Below, piece by piece: positions 24,292 to 34,900 of a DNA stretch of 64,000 nucleotides. Numbering within the stretch: position 1 is the stretch's first letter; each line of letters starts with the position of its first letter. This stretch comes from Marinospirillum perlucidum (GTDB taxonomy: Bacteria > Pseudomonadota > Gammaproteobacteria > Pseudomonadales > Halomonadaceae), in the NCBI RefSeq assembly GCF_003336805.1, contig NZ_QFWJ01000001.1:470145-534144 (forward strand). Reading direction: 5' to 3'. The notes beneath the pieces were generated by a model, which worked only from the letters and a program-made list of their open reading frames with translations, was not told the DNA's origin and searched no databases. Position numbers and translations under genes: made by a program.

Positions 24292-25968
24292 ATGAAAAAA
24301 TTTGCCTACTGGATGTTGTTGTTTCTCCTGCACCTGCCTGGAGCGGCGGTTGCGGAGGACTTGTACTGGCTGGAGTATTCGCAGTCTTCTTTGCCCAATT
24401 CTGCCGAGCAGGAAGGGGTGAGGGAGGTCTTTGACTGGAATAGCAATCTTAATCTGGGCCTTCAGGATGAAGTTATCTGGCTGCGTTTTACCACGTCGGA
24501 AGACCTGAGCGACCAAGAGCTTTACATCAATAACCCTCTGCTGCACCAGGTGACCCTCTTTCAACTGTCACCGGAAACAACCTTTGCCGCCATCTGGCAG
24601 CCGGTGAATCCGGTTCTGGAAGTCTCTTTTTTGGGCGAGAAGCGACCGGCAGCCCGGCCGCGTTTTAGCCTGGAGGCAGACAGCCGTTATCTTTTGCGTC
24701 TGGAAACCAGCCAGGCCGTGCGCTTGGGCATCTTTATGCAGACTCGGGAGGCCACCGCCCGTGACCAGCAGCTTTTTTACCTGCTGCAAGGGGCTTATTT
24801 CGGTCTGGTATTGGGCTTGGCTATCTATAATTTGCTGCTTTACCAGCGCCTGAAAGACCCCAGCTATCTCTGGTATGTGGGTTTTGCTTGCAGTGTGGCC
24901 CTGTATTTCTTTTTTCAGAAGGGGCTGAGCTTTAATTTTCTGCCTTTTCTCAGCCTTGCCGCCAATGAATCCCTGATGTTTACCGCGACCGGGTTAAGCA
25001 ATCTTTTAACCCTGGAATTTGTACGCCGTTTTCTGCGTCTGGATCATCAGGACCCCTGGCTCGTCCCCTCCTTCCACTGGATGCAGCGGGTCTTGCTGGT
25101 TCTACTGCCGCTGGCCTGGCTACCCTGGCCGGGATTGATGGTTCTGGTTTATTCGCTGGTCAGCCCCGTGGTGATCCTGCTGGTGGTTGTAGCCAGTTGG
25201 CGAGCCTGGAAGCTGAGAGCCTTTCGGCCTGCCCGTTGGCTGCTGCTGGCCTGGAGCTTCCTAATTTTGGGCGTCACCCTGTTTATTCTTGCCGCCCAGG
25301 GCATTCTGCCTCATCACTTTTTAACCTACTATGGTTTTCAACTGGGGGCGGTCAGCGAAATTCTGCTCTTCTCCCTGGCGCTTGCCGATCGCATTCAGGT
25401 TTTACAGCAGGAAAAGGAAGAGCTGGCTGGTGATCGTCTGGTTTTGCAGCAGCTCAGTGATCGTGACAGCTTGACCGGGCTGTTTAACCGTCGCCACCTG
25501 GATAGCTACCTGGATAAAGCGCTCAGTTGTCTGAGGGAAGAAAAGCTGCCGCTGGTGGTGGCGCTGGTGGATCTGGATGATTTCAAGCAGTTCAATGATA
25601 CCTGGGGCCATCTTCAGGGTGATCTGGCTTTACAGCATTTTAGTCAGTTGCTTAAGGAAAAGGCGCGCGAAGAGGTCAAGATTCACCGTTATGGCGGCGA
25701 AGAATTTGCCCTGGTGTTTCTGGGCTTGCCTTTAGAAGCTACAACCCGCTGGATTGAAAGCTGTTTGCATGAACTACAAGAGCGCCCCTTTGCAGTTACG
25801 GAAGCTGATCAGGTGACTTTGACCGCTACCGCGGGTGTGGCTGAAGGTCTGGAAACGGATACTGCAGCCAATTTGCTGGAAAGGGCGGATAAAGCCCTCT
25901 ATCAGGGTAAAAGGGATGGGAAGAATACCCTGGTGATCAGTCAAGAATTTACCCAACAGGCAACTTAA
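24292..25968 (+). CDS. 7TMR-DISM diguanylate cyclase
   Basis: 558 aa from the ATG at 24292; the frame opens upstream with a TTG at 24268, but the ATG gives a clean signal peptide (MKKFAYWMLLF..GAAVA). A periplasmic DISMED2-like beta-domain (about 23-155) is followed by seven membrane helices (about 165-375) and a GGDEF domain (about 395-555). The latter has DSLTGLFNRRHL, ALVDLDDFKQFNDTWGH and RYGGEEFALV. It should make c-di-GMP in response to an extracellular, perhaps carbohydrate, signal. The inhibitory site five residues before GGEEF reads REEV rather than RxxD, so product inhibition is probably lost. Confidence 0.9.
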   Translation: MKKFAYWMLLFLLHLPGAAVAEDLYWLEYSQSSLPNSAEQEGVREVFDWNSNLNLGLQDEVIWLRFTTSEDLSDQELYINNPLLHQVTLFQLSPETTFAAIWQPVNPVLEVSFLGEKRPAARPRFSLEADSRYLLRLETSQAVRLGIFMQTREATARDQQLFYLLQGAYFGLVLGLAIYNLLLYQRLKDPSYLWYVGFACSVALYFFFQKGLSFNFLPFLSLAANESLMFTATGLSNLLTLEFVRRFLRLDHQDPWLVPSFHWMQRVLLVLLPLAWLPWPGLMVLVYSLVSPVVILLVVVASWRAWKLRAFRPARWLLLAWSFLILGVTLFILAAQGILPHHFLTYYGFQLGAVSEILLFSLALADRIQVLQQEKEELAGDRLVLQQLSDRDSLTGLFNRRHLDSYLDKALSCLREEKLPLVVALVDLDDFKQFNDTWGHLQGDLALQHFSQLLKEKAREEVKIHRYGGEEFALVFLGLPLEATTRWIESCLHELQERPFAVTEADQVTLTATAGVAEGLETDTAANLLERADKALYQGKRDGKNTLVISQEFTQQAT

Positions 25969-25980
25969 AACAGGTGGGCC

Positions 25981-26808
25981 ATGCAAATTTCCAAGCTTGA
26001 ACTTCTCTATCGTTTGTCCAGTAACCCCGAGGGGGTTCCGGTTCTGTTTGTTCACGGTATTTTCAGTGGTGCCTGGATCTGGGATGAGTATTATCTGCCC
26101 TGGTTTGCCGACCAGGGTTATCAGGCCTATGCCTTGAGCTTTCGTGGCCATGGCCGTTCCTCGGCACCGGACCCGGCTGGCCAGTATCGCCTGGAAGATT
26201 ATGTGCAGGATCTCAGTGATGCCATCGATATTATTCGCCGTAAGCATGGCCAGGAGCCACTATTGGTGGGGCATTCGATGGGGGGCATGGTGGTGCAGAG
26301 CTACCTCAGCCGTTTTCGTGGACGCGGTGCAATCCTTTTGGCGAGTGTGCCACCGCAAGGCCTGGTTCCTCTTAGCTGGGCCAATTTATTCAGTCATCCC
26401 CTGGAGTCCCTGACTCTGTCCCGTAGTTATTTCTTTCCTGAGCTGACCACCCCGGCCGAGTTTCATCAGGCCATGTTTGTCGGGCCGGTAGAGGCTGATA
26501 AGCTCCTGCGTTGGATGCACCAGCTGGTGCCTGAATCCTTTGCTTTGCTCTGGGATATGAGTTGGCTGGATCTGCCGCGAATCCATCAGGTCAGAAAAAC
26601 GCCGCTGGCAGTCGTCGGGGCGCGGCAGGATCGCGTGATTCCACCGGCCATGGTTACCCTGACCGCTGCTACCTACGGGTGTTCGGCTTACTGGGCGGAA
26701 GCCGGTCACGGGTTGATGCTGGACAGCCATTGGCAAGAGGGCGCCAGAGCAATTGATGAAGCTCTGACAGCCCTGCTGGAAGAAAAGAGTTCAGAAGCAA
26801 CTGCCTGA
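25981..26808 (+). CDS. Alpha/beta-fold hydrolase
   Basis: 275 aa. VLFVHGIFSGAWIW gives the oxyanion HG motif, VGHSMGGMVVQ the nucleophile Ser99, GARQDRVIPP the Asp and AEAGHGLML the His of the triad. Lipase or esterase-like hydrolases of this shape act on many esters. It begins 12 bp after the diguanylate cyclase with AGGTGG before its ATG, so it probably shares that transcript. Substrate not predictable. Confidence 0.83.
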   Translation: MQISKLELLYRLSSNPEGVPVLFVHGIFSGAWIWDEYYLPWFADQGYQAYALSFRGHGRSSAPDPAGQYRLEDYVQDLSDAIDIIRRKHGQEPLLVGHSMGGMVVQSYLSRFRGRGAILLASVPPQGLVPLSWANLFSHPLESLTLSRSYFFPELTTPAEFHQAMFVGPVEADKLLRWMHQLVPESFALLWDMSWLDLPRIHQVRKTPLAVVGARQDRVIPPAMVTLTAATYGCSAYWAEAGHGLMLDSHWQEGARAIDEALTALLEEKSSEATA

Positions 26809-26831
26809 GGCGCTCGGTTGAGCGCCTGCGT

Positions 26832-27134
26832 TTAGGCGACTCGTGACAGGCTGCTGCTTTCTTCCTTGACCCGGTAGACGTGGTAGGCCTCGGGCCCAAA
26901 GGGGTCGACTGCGGTGTCCAGGTGCTCCAGTGCCTTGGGCAGGGGCTCACCGGTACGGTAGACCTTCAGTGCCAGGGTTTCTTCCGGCAGATCCACATCC
27001 AGAGGCACTTCAATCCAGACGAAAACCGCTTTTTCTGTGACCAGATATTCGCTGTGCACGAGGCGATAACCGCGGCGAAGCTTAAGCAGGGTGGTGTCTG
27101 CTGAGTTCAAGGGGTATTTGTGAATGGTTTTCAT
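26832..27134 (-). CDS. Small protein of the DUF7352 type
   Basis: 100 aa. The start MKTIHKYPLNSADTTLLKLRRG, an inner VFVWIEVPLDV and ALKVYRTGEPLP agree with a family of short beta-rich proteins found in bacteria and phages (MKTIHKYPL...), of unknown function. It is convergent with the hydrolase gene across 23 bp and stands alone. Confidence 0.65.
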   Translation of the reverse strand: MKTIHKYPLNSADTTLLKLRRGYRLVHSEYLVTEKAVFVWIEVPLDVDLPEETLALKVYRTGEPLPKALEHLDTAVDPFGPEAYHVYRVKEESSSLSRVA

Positions 27135-27232
27135 GATCTGCCTCCTCTTGTCTGGCGTACTTGAAGATTAGGCAAAAGATCGGCAGATAAAAACAGATAA
27201 ATTAATTTCTATTCTTCGATTATTTCGATGTT

Positions 27233-28117
27233 TTATTGCTTTTCCAGGAGTGCCCTGATCGCCAGGTGGCGGGGTTGCCGAGTGCGCGTCAGGGCGAAAA
27301 GGGAATCGTGCACCTCGTCGATTGTCGCCAGACTGGTGACCTGATACTGGCGGCAGACTTCATCGGCAATGGCCTGGGGCGCTGCAAAGATCCCCCGGCC
27401 CTGGCTGCCGAAAACCTTGATCAGGGCACTGTCGTCAATTTCTGCTACTACCCGTGGATGCACCTGCTGTTGCTGAAACCAGTCCATCAGGCTGGCGAAA
27501 TAGGGCGTCGTCATGGAATTGGCCAGCAGGGGGCGGCCCTGCAGGCTGGCCGGAAAATCATCTTTGAGTTCTTCTACCAAAGAGGCCGTGGCAAAGAGGC
27601 TGATGGGTGAATCGAGCAGATGATGAGCCGTCAAACCGGACTGGTTGAAGCTGAGGGGCAGGGAATCGGTCAGAAGCAGGTCGTATTCCTGTTTTTTCAA
27701 ACCCCGGAAAAGATCATCCACCTGACCGGTATGGCAACGTAGCTGAAGAGGGCGTTCCAGCTGATAGATGGGTTCGATCAGCTGATAGGCAATCAGTTTA
27801 TGGATGGATGCGGAAATGCCGATACTCAGCTTGAGAGGGCCCTGATGGTTATATTGTTCCAGGCTCGATTCCAGTTCCTGGGTCAGGGCAAAGATCTGTT
27901 CGGCATACTGAAACACCCAGCGCCCGTACTCGGTGAGTAGAAGACTGCGCTTTTCACGCCGGAAAAGCGGCTGGCCCAGGCTGGCTTCCAAAGCCGCCAG
28001 TTGGCTGCTCAGGGTCTGGGGGGCCAGTTCCAGTAATTCACTGGCACGGCTCATGGAGCCCTCACGGGCAATCAGCCAGAAATAATACAGATGCCGCAAA
28101 TTCAGTCGTGATAGCAC
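27233..28117 (-). CDS. LysR-family regulator, NhaR-like
   Basis: 294 aa. An N-terminal winged helix (NLRHLYYFWLIAREGSMSRASELLELAPQTLSSQLAALEASLG) is followed by a LysR effector domain. The HLYYFW..EGS..A opening and SALIKVFGSQGRGIFAAP are close to NhaR, the sodium-responsive activator of nhaA in E. coli. No nhaA is in the window, so the target is unknown; the MFS gene 22 bp upstream on the same strand is a candidate. Confidence 0.83.
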   Translation of the reverse strand: MLSRLNLRHLYYFWLIAREGSMSRASELLELAPQTLSSQLAALEASLGQPLFRREKRSLLLTEYGRWVFQYAEQIFALTQELESSLEQYNHQGPLKLSIGISASIHKLIAYQLIEPIYQLERPLQLRCHTGQVDDLFRGLKKQEYDLLLTDSLPLSFNQSGLTAHHLLDSPISLFATASLVEELKDDFPASLQGRPLLANSMTTPYFASLMDWFQQQQVHPRVVAEIDDSALIKVFGSQGRGIFAAPQAIADEVCRQYQVTSLATIDEVHDSLFALTRTRQPRHLAIRALLEKQ

Positions 28118-28139
28118 TGAAAAGCCTCGCTTTGCCCGG

Positions 28140-29486
28140 TTAGCCGGAAATCTCCGGCCACTGATGGCTCATATAGGCACTGATTACGCCACCCAGCCCC
28201 AGGAGAAGCAGTGCAGCCTGAAGGGATACCAGTGCGGCCAGGGCACCCAGAAGACCGGTGCCCAGGAGCAAAAAGCCGATTACGGTATTGCTGACCGCAA
28301 CATAATCGGTGCGCTTGTTGCCGCCAGCCATATCCAGCATATAGGTTTTGCGACCCAGGCGCACACCCGAGTGGGCAATGCCCAGTCCCAGGAAGGCCAG
28401 GAGATAGACGGCCCAATCAAGACTGGTGGGCAGGGGCAACCAGGAAATCAGGGCCAGGGCGAGAGAAATTCCGCCAGCTAGACCCGAAGCCAGACTGAAA
28501 ACACGGCGGCTGGAATCATCCGCCAAGCGCCCCCAGATAGGCGAACTGATTAACCCGGCCAAGCCTTCGGCGGCAATAAACAGGCCCAGTACGGCCAGGC
28601 CTTCCCCCAGATTATCCCTGGCCAGAGCCAGATAAAAGGGAGCAGCCAGGCCCGAACCCATGGCCAGGGCTCGGGCGATGACGAAAAGGCGAAAGGGGCG
28701 ATCCTCCTTGAGCAGGCTGAGTTTCTTGATGGCTTCGGTAAAGCCATTGGCGCCGCCTTCGGTGGCACCGGGGAATTCAATAATACGGCTGAAAACCAGG
28801 CTGGCCAGGAACCAGAAAATGGCTGCTGCCAGGAGCAGAAGGGCATTGGCCGTGGCCGAAGCCTCCTGGAAAAAGCTGCCTAGCAGTAGACCCAGCCCCA
28901 GCGTGACCAGACCGGAGACGGAACTGATCCAACCACCCAGGCGTCCACGCCGTGTCTTGGGGATGGTTTTGCCCTGCACATCCTTGAAGGCCACTGAGCA
29001 GGCCCCGCGGGCCAAACTGAAGAGGGTTAATAAAACGAGCAGGGCGTAGCCGGCTGCCGCGCCTTCCAGCGCCAGAGCTGACCAGCCCATCAGCAAAAGT
29101 GCCAGCCCCTGGATGCAGCCACCTGCGACCCAGATCCATTTACGTAGAGGTTGGCGTCTGACCAGGGCACCAATCAACAACTGGGGCATCAGCGAGCCGG
29201 ATTCCCGCAAGGGCACGAGTAGACTCAGCATCCAACCTGGCCCGCCCAGATGAAGCAGCAACCAGGGCAGGGTGGTTTTGCTGGAAGCCAGCTTGTCCGC
29301 CAGGCTGCTGAGGGTGTTGGCAATCAGCGTATAGAAAAAGTTGCCCGGTGTTTCCCGGCAGGCTTCTTCGGAAATATCCTTGCAGACGCGTCCTTCATCT
29401 TCTTCGGCCAGGCGCTCGTAGAGGCTGGCGGTCCAATGGCGATGGCGGCCTGGTTTGGACCGTGTCGGGTCTTCAGTTGTGGCCAT
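28140..29486 (-). CDS. MFS transporter
   Basis: 448 aa with about 12 membrane helices and a long cytoplasmic start (about 60 residues, charged, RHRHWTASLYERLAEEDEG). GRLADDSSRRVF in the middle loop matches the MFS loop motif, and SSPIWGRLAD precedes it. Substrate unknown. It overlaps the GGCT-like gene by 14 bp and is followed 22 bp later by the nhaR-like gene. Together with recCBD upstream the genes could form one long transcript. Confidence 0.8.
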   Translation of the reverse strand: MATTEDPTRSKPGRHRHWTASLYERLAEEDEGRVCKDISEEACRETPGNFFYTLIANTLSSLADKLASSKTTLPWLLLHLGGPGWMLSLLVPLRESGSLMPQLLIGALVRRQPLRKWIWVAGGCIQGLALLLMGWSALALEGAAAGYALLVLLTLFSLARGACSVAFKDVQGKTIPKTRRGRLGGWISSVSGLVTLGLGLLLGSFFQEASATANALLLLAAAIFWFLASLVFSRIIEFPGATEGGANGFTEAIKKLSLLKEDRPFRLFVIARALAMGSGLAAPFYLALARDNLGEGLAVLGLFIAAEGLAGLISSPIWGRLADDSSRRVFSLASGLAGGISLALALISWLPLPTSLDWAVYLLAFLGLGIAHSGVRLGRKTYMLDMAGGNKRTDYVAVSNTVIGFLLLGTGLLGALAALVSLQAALLLLGLGGVISAYMSHQWPEISG

Positions 29487-29844
29487 GGCTGGACCAGCCT
29501 CCCTGGCGAATGACTCTGCGCCCTCCCACCGGTGGATTGTAGATATACACCCAGGCCTGTCCCAGGCGGGTTTTCAAAGGTGTCCGGTAGTAGAGGCCCT
29601 GTTCGTCGTTTTGACGACTAATGCCTTCCAATTGGTCGACTTTTGCCAGGGTGGGCGTATCGACTTCATAGAGTTCCACATCAATACCCCGCGAGCTGCT
29701 GAGCTTGGCACCGGGATAGGGGCCCAGATCATACAAGACGATCTGGTGGATTTTATCCTGACCCAGAAAACGGGCCTTTTCCAGATAGTGATGATTACTC
29801 TGTCCCTGTTTGAGACTGCCGTAGACGGCGATCAGAGTGGGCAC
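29473..29844 (-). CDS. Gamma-glutamylcyclotransferase-like (AIG2) protein
   Basis: 123 aa from a GTG at 29844; AAGGAG lies five to six bases before it, better than the in-frame ATG at 29883. The start VPTLIAVYGSLKQGQSNH holds the substrate-binding YGSLK loop, LYDLGPYPGA follows, then VELYEVDTPTLAKVDQLEG with the Glu region. The family opens or closes gamma-glutamyl amines or peptides; members in bacteria mostly lack a proven substrate. It begins 22 bp after recD. Confidence 0.83.
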   Translation of the reverse strand: MPTLIAVYGSLKQGQSNHHYLEKARFLGQDKIHQIVLYDLGPYPGAKLSSSRGIDVELYEVDTPTLAKVDQLEGISRQNDEQGLYYRTPLKTRLGQAWVYIYNPPVGGRRVIRQGGWSSHGHN

Positions 29845-29866
29845 GTTGTACTCCTTACGATTACTG

Positions 29867-31906
29867 TTAGAGGTTAAGACCACTGGCTCTCTCCACTTTC
29901 CTTAGCAATAGCTGTTCCAAAACCCGCCGGTTGGAGCTGATCAGACTGAACTGCTCGCTGGAGCGGGTAATGCCTGTATAAAGTAGTTCTTTGGTTAATA
30001 CCGGACTGTCATGAGGGGGGAGTAGCAGGGCGGTATGATTGAACTCCGACCCCTGGGATTTGTGCACGGTCATGGCAAAAACGGTTTCCACTGCCTGCAA
30101 ACGACTGGGTAGCAGCCAGCGAACGCCCTTGTGGGCATCGGGAAAAGCCACTCTGAGCGGCCCCGGCTGCTCCGGCGTCGGCCCTGGTAATTGCAGGCAG
30201 ATGCCGATATCGCCATTCATCAGTTGCAGGTTGTAGTCATTGCGGGTGACCAGAACCGGCCGCCCTCTATACCACAGGGGTTGTCCGGCAGGCAGGAGTC
30301 GGCGACCTGTGGCGGTATTTCTAAGGGCCTGATAAATGCCCGCATTGAGTTCCTCCACGCCCCAGTTGCCCTGGCGTAGTGCCGTCAGTAGCTGGAAGCG
30401 CCGGTGCTGGGCAAAAACCGCTTCAGCCCAGGTATCCAGTTCTTCCTGACTTGCTCCCGCAGCCGGTTGTTGCTCTTCCAGGGTTTGCAGGTAGGGCAGA
30501 TAACCTCTGGTGACCAGGGATAGAAAAGCCGAATCCTGAGGTTCTGTAATGGATAAAAACGCCAGAGAAGGGTCTGGTCTCTGCCGGTCCTCGTCAAAAC
30601 AGGCTTGCAGCTCCTTGAGACTGGCCCGGCCGGTGTTGACCCGGTAGGCTAGCTGGCCGATGCCGGGGTGGCGATCAAAGCGGAAACTGTGCCTGAGCAT
30701 GGCGGTGGCCTGCTGCAGGGGGCTGCCCTGGGGGTCCGTCAGGCTTTGGCCGCTGTGGGGGTCCTTCAGGGGTTCGCCGGTCAGAGCCAGTACAGCCTCT
30801 TGGGTTGCCGGGGTATAGCCGCCTGCTTCTGCCTTTTCACAAAGATCGCCCAGCAGGGAACCGGCTTCCACCGAGGCCAGCTGGTCCTTGTCGCCCAGAA
30901 GAATCAGCCGCGCCTGGGGCGGCAGGGCGGTGATCAGGCGGGCCATGATTTCCAGATCCACCATGGAGGCTTCATCCACGACCACCAGATCAGCGCCCAG
31001 GGGGTTGGTTGCATCGTGGCGGAAATGCCGGGTTCCCGGTTGGCTGCCCAGCAGCCGGTGAACCGTGGTGACTTCCTTGGGTAGCTGGTCCCGGCAAAGA
31101 GTCTGCTGTTCCGGTGTTAACGGTGAGCCATCCAGTTGCAGCGCGGCAATATTGTGACCCAGGGATTCGTTGAGACGGGCGGCGGCCTTGCCGGTGGGTG
31201 CGGCCAGGCGGATTTGCAGGGGCTGCTTGCCTTCCAGTAGCTGCAAACCCTGTAGCAGAGCCAGAAGGCGTACCACCGTAGTGGTTTTACCCGTTCCCGG
31301 CCCGCCGGTAATGATGGCAAATTGACTTAAAGCGGCGATCACCGAAGCTATTTTCTGCCAGTCAGGTTGTGGAATCCCTTCGGGCAGCGGCGGGAAAAGA
31401 CTGGCTATCAGTTGGCTGGCCGTTTCCGGGATGGAGTAGTGCCCCTGCAGACGCGCCTGCAAGCCCTGGCGCACGCTTTGTTCATCCTGCCAGTAGCGGC
31501 GCAGGTAGAGCAGGGGTCGGGCTGGCGTACCACCGAGCACCAGTGGGCTGGCTGTTTGGCTGGTTGTTCCGTTACGGGCATCGCTGAGCGCAGGGCTGCT
31601 CAGCAGTTCCCGGACCCAGTCAGCGGTCGAGGCAGGCAGCCAGTTGGCGAGTTGCTGGTGAAGGGGGGCGGGGTCCTCGGTAAAAGCCGGGGTCAGCAGA
31701 GACTGGGGATGTTCCAGGCAGGCTTGCAGATCCAGGCAGACGTGACCGTGGCGGCTGCGTTCGCTGACCAGGGCTACTGCCAGGAGCAAGGCGGGATTCT
31801 GGCTGGCGGTTTCTTTGCCGATAAAATGTGTCAGGGCCAGATCCAGGGGTCTCAAGGCTCCTGCCTCGACCCAGGCGCGTAAATCTGTTTCCAGTTGGGG
31901 GTTCAT
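29867..31906 (-). CDS. recD: Exodeoxyribonuclease V alpha subunit RecD
   Basis: 679 aa (about 610 in E. coli). Superfamily 1B helicase: Walker A GGPGTGKTTTV near residue 201, LAAPTGKAAARL, TVHRLLG, DLVVVDEASMVDL (Walker B), LLGDKDQLASVEAG and a C-terminal VFAMTVHKSQGSEF. RecD is the 5'-3' motor of RecBCD, working in break repair and degradation of foreign linear DNA. The start overlaps the recB stop by ATGA. The 60-odd extra residues lie in the middle insertion. Confidence 0.95.
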   Translation of the reverse strand: MNPQLETDLRAWVEAGALRPLDLALTHFIGKETASQNPALLLAVALVSERSRHGHVCLDLQACLEHPQSLLTPAFTEDPAPLHQQLANWLPASTADWVRELLSSPALSDARNGTTSQTASPLVLGGTPARPLLYLRRYWQDEQSVRQGLQARLQGHYSIPETASQLIASLFPPLPEGIPQPDWQKIASVIAALSQFAIITGGPGTGKTTTVVRLLALLQGLQLLEGKQPLQIRLAAPTGKAAARLNESLGHNIAALQLDGSPLTPEQQTLCRDQLPKEVTTVHRLLGSQPGTRHFRHDATNPLGADLVVVDEASMVDLEIMARLITALPPQARLILLGDKDQLASVEAGSLLGDLCEKAEAGGYTPATQEAVLALTGEPLKDPHSGQSLTDPQGSPLQQATAMLRHSFRFDRHPGIGQLAYRVNTGRASLKELQACFDEDRQRPDPSLAFLSITEPQDSAFLSLVTRGYLPYLQTLEEQQPAAGASQEELDTWAEAVFAQHRRFQLLTALRQGNWGVEELNAGIYQALRNTATGRRLLPAGQPLWYRGRPVLVTRNDYNLQLMNGDIGICLQLPGPTPEQPGPLRVAFPDAHKGVRWLLPSRLQAVETVFAMTVHKSQGSEFNHTALLLPPHDSPVLTKELLYTGITRSSEQFSLISSNRRVLEQLLLRKVERASGLNL

Positions 31907-34900
31907 GCCTCTGCCTCCTGCTTATCCTTGCTGAAAAGGCGATCCAGCGCCCAGATGAGTTCTGCCGGAGGTTTGTCCATAAAGAGCCCCTGATCCTCAT
32001 GCAGGCTGCCGCGCAGAAAGACATAGACGGCACCACCCAGGTGGCGATCATAGTCATAATCCGGCAGGCGGTTTTTCAGCAGTCGATGCAGAGCCAGGAT
32101 ATAGAGCACATACTGGAGGTCGTAACGTTTTTTCAGCAGCGCTTCCCTGAGTTCTTCCTGGCTGTAGGCCGAAGCGGAAGCGCCCAGCTTGTTGGATTTC
32201 CAGTCGATCACATAATAACGCCCTTGGTGATAGGCCACCAGGTCGATAAAGCCCTTGAGAAAACCATTCAGTTGACCGGCTTCCGCTGCCGGGCGAGGTG
32301 CGGCCTCCAGCGTTGCTTGGCAGATCATTTGATCCAGGGTGGTGATGTCAACGCAATGACTGGCCAGAAGAAATTCCATCTCCACGGCCAGCTGTTCGGG
32401 TTTGAGCCCGCTCAGACTGAAGTGGCCGGGTAGCGGCTTCCACACCAGTTGCAGAAAGTCTTTGAGCCAGGCGCTCAGGGGTTCGACAAGGCTTTCCAGA
32501 TCCGGTGTGCGACAGCGCTGGCGTATTACTTCCAGACGACCGCAATCATCCGCTGCCGCGGCAGCGAACCCCCGTAGATCCTGGTATTGGTGGGCGGCAG
32601 CCCATTCCAGCAGGTTGTGCAGAAAGGTGCCGTAACGGCTGCCTGCAGGAAAGAAATCCATCAGCTGGTCGGCTTGCAGAAGCGCCGGTCGAGGTCGTGT
32701 TTCCTTGGGTTCCTGGGCTGTTTCTGCGGCCGTGGCTTCTTCAGCGGTTTCCGGCTCTTGGGGCTGCTGGTTGCTAGTGGCGGTAGCGCTATAGCCGAGT
32801 GCGGAATAGCTGGCAATCCACCAGGGCGTCAGTCGGGGTAAATGCTCCGGAGAACGCGCGGGCTCCAGCTGAGGGCCTTCTTCGCCAGGCAGGCAGTGAT
32901 TGTTGATGGCCGGGGCGGCTTGCAGTTGCAGGTGGCTGCTGCGTTGGGCCAGTTGTTCCAGACTCTCCCAAACCGCGTCCGGGGAAGCAAAGCTGGCACC
33001 ACCCGCCAGAAGATAACCCAGGGCCGAGCGCTCCAGCTGGGGTTTTTTGCTATTGCCTGATTTCAGCGGTGCTACTCCCAGCCAGCAGGCATGGCGAGCA
33101 CGGGTGACGGCGACATAAAGGAGTCTCAGGTCTTCGTTGAGCGTTCGCTGCTTGGCTTCATTCCAGGCCAGAGGGAAGGTTTTGGGGTCCGAGATTTCCA
33201 CAAAACGCCCCTGGTCATTGTCCCAGGGTTGTTGTTTGATCTTGCCGTTGATTTCCCGCCAGCTGGAAATAAAGGGCAGGAGCACCAGCGGATACTCCAG
33301 CCCCTTGGATTTATGGATGGTGACCACCTTGATCAAATCGGCATCACTTTCCAGGCGCAGCAGTTGCTGTTCATCCGGGGCATCCAGATGTTCAGCCAGA
33401 TGCCGGATCAGGGCCTGTTCGCCATCCAGTTGGGTGCTGGCTTCCTGTAACCATTCGGCCAGATGCAGGAGATTGGTCAGAATCCTTTCACCCTCGGCTT
33501 CCTGTAGCAGACGCGCGGGTAGCTGGTAGCTTTCCATCAGGCGACGCAGCATGGCCAGCACCCCCTGGCGTTGCCAGATGCGGCGCAGACGGCTGAAAAG
33601 ATCCATCTGTTCCTCCCAGGCAAGCTCATCCTCCTGCCAGAGAGCCAGAAGATCCAGGGGCAGGCGCAGGGTATTGCTGCCCAGAGCGGCGCGAACCCTT
33701 TTTTCCTGGCCGGGTTCGGCGACAGCAGCTAACCAGTGCAGGAGATCGGCGGCTTCCTGGGAGGAAAAGACGGATTCCCGGTCGGACAGATAGACACTGG
33801 CGACCTGGCGTTTGCGCAGTTGCTGGCGAATTGCACGGGCTTCCGTGGCATTTTTCACCAGTATGGCCAGATCGGAGGCTTGCAGGGGCTGGGTGATCTG
33901 ACCCTCCTGGCCAAATCCGGCCTTGCCCTCTTGCGCGGCTTGCAGCCATTGCACCACCTGACTGGCGGCGCTGGCAGCAGCCTGGTCGCGGTATTCCTGC
34001 ATGCCGATGACTGATTTGCCTTCTTCCGGGTGGAACTGCCAGCAGGTCATGGCAGCGGCAGGCTGCCCCTCCAGATAGAGTTCTTCATCGCGTCCTGCGG
34101 CTTCTACCTGAACAAAAGGCAGGGGATTATCCCCTTCTTCGGATTGAAAACGAAAAGCGGCTGCCGGGTAGTTTTCTTCGGCCTGGGCAAAGAGTTGATT
34201 GACCGCTTCCACCATGCCTTGGCTGGAGCGAAAATTGCGCTTGAGGGTATGGTGACGCCCTTCGGTGGCCTGCCGGGCTTGCAGGTAGGTATGGATATCG
34301 GCCCCGCGGAAGCTGTAGATCGCTTGCTTGGGGTCCCCGATCATGATCAGGCCGGTGTCGGGGTCTTTCTTTTCCAGCCGATAAATCTGCTGGAAGATGG
34401 CAAACTGCACCGGATCGGTATCCTGGAATTCATCAATCATCGCCACAGGAAAGGCTTTTCTGAGGATGGCCGCCAGTTGTTCGGCTGAGTCGCCGGCCTT
34501 GTCCGGATTCAGGGCCGCTTCCAGTTGGATGAGCAGGTCATCAAAGCCCATTTCTGCACGTTCTTTAAGGCGCTGCTGGTAGGCTTTTGCCACCCAGGGG
34601 GCAGCATGGGCCAGTAGCAGGGGCCTTAAAGGCTGGCTTGTTGAAGGGGTCGCGTCTGTTTCCAGCGCCTCGGCTTGCAGGCGGAAGGCTTCAAAGGGAC
34701 GGATTTCCAGATCCTTCGCCTTGGTCAGAAGCGGAAAATGGCCCAGCGCCAGGAAATTCAGCTCTTTGGGTTTTTCACCCGAACCCTGTGCCCAGTTAAG
34801 AATTTTTTCAAGCAGCACGTCAAAGGCTTCCGGCGTTGCCTGGGCGAGTTTCTTATAGAAGCTGGTTCGGATTTCATGCAGGTAGGCGGTGATTTCCTGC

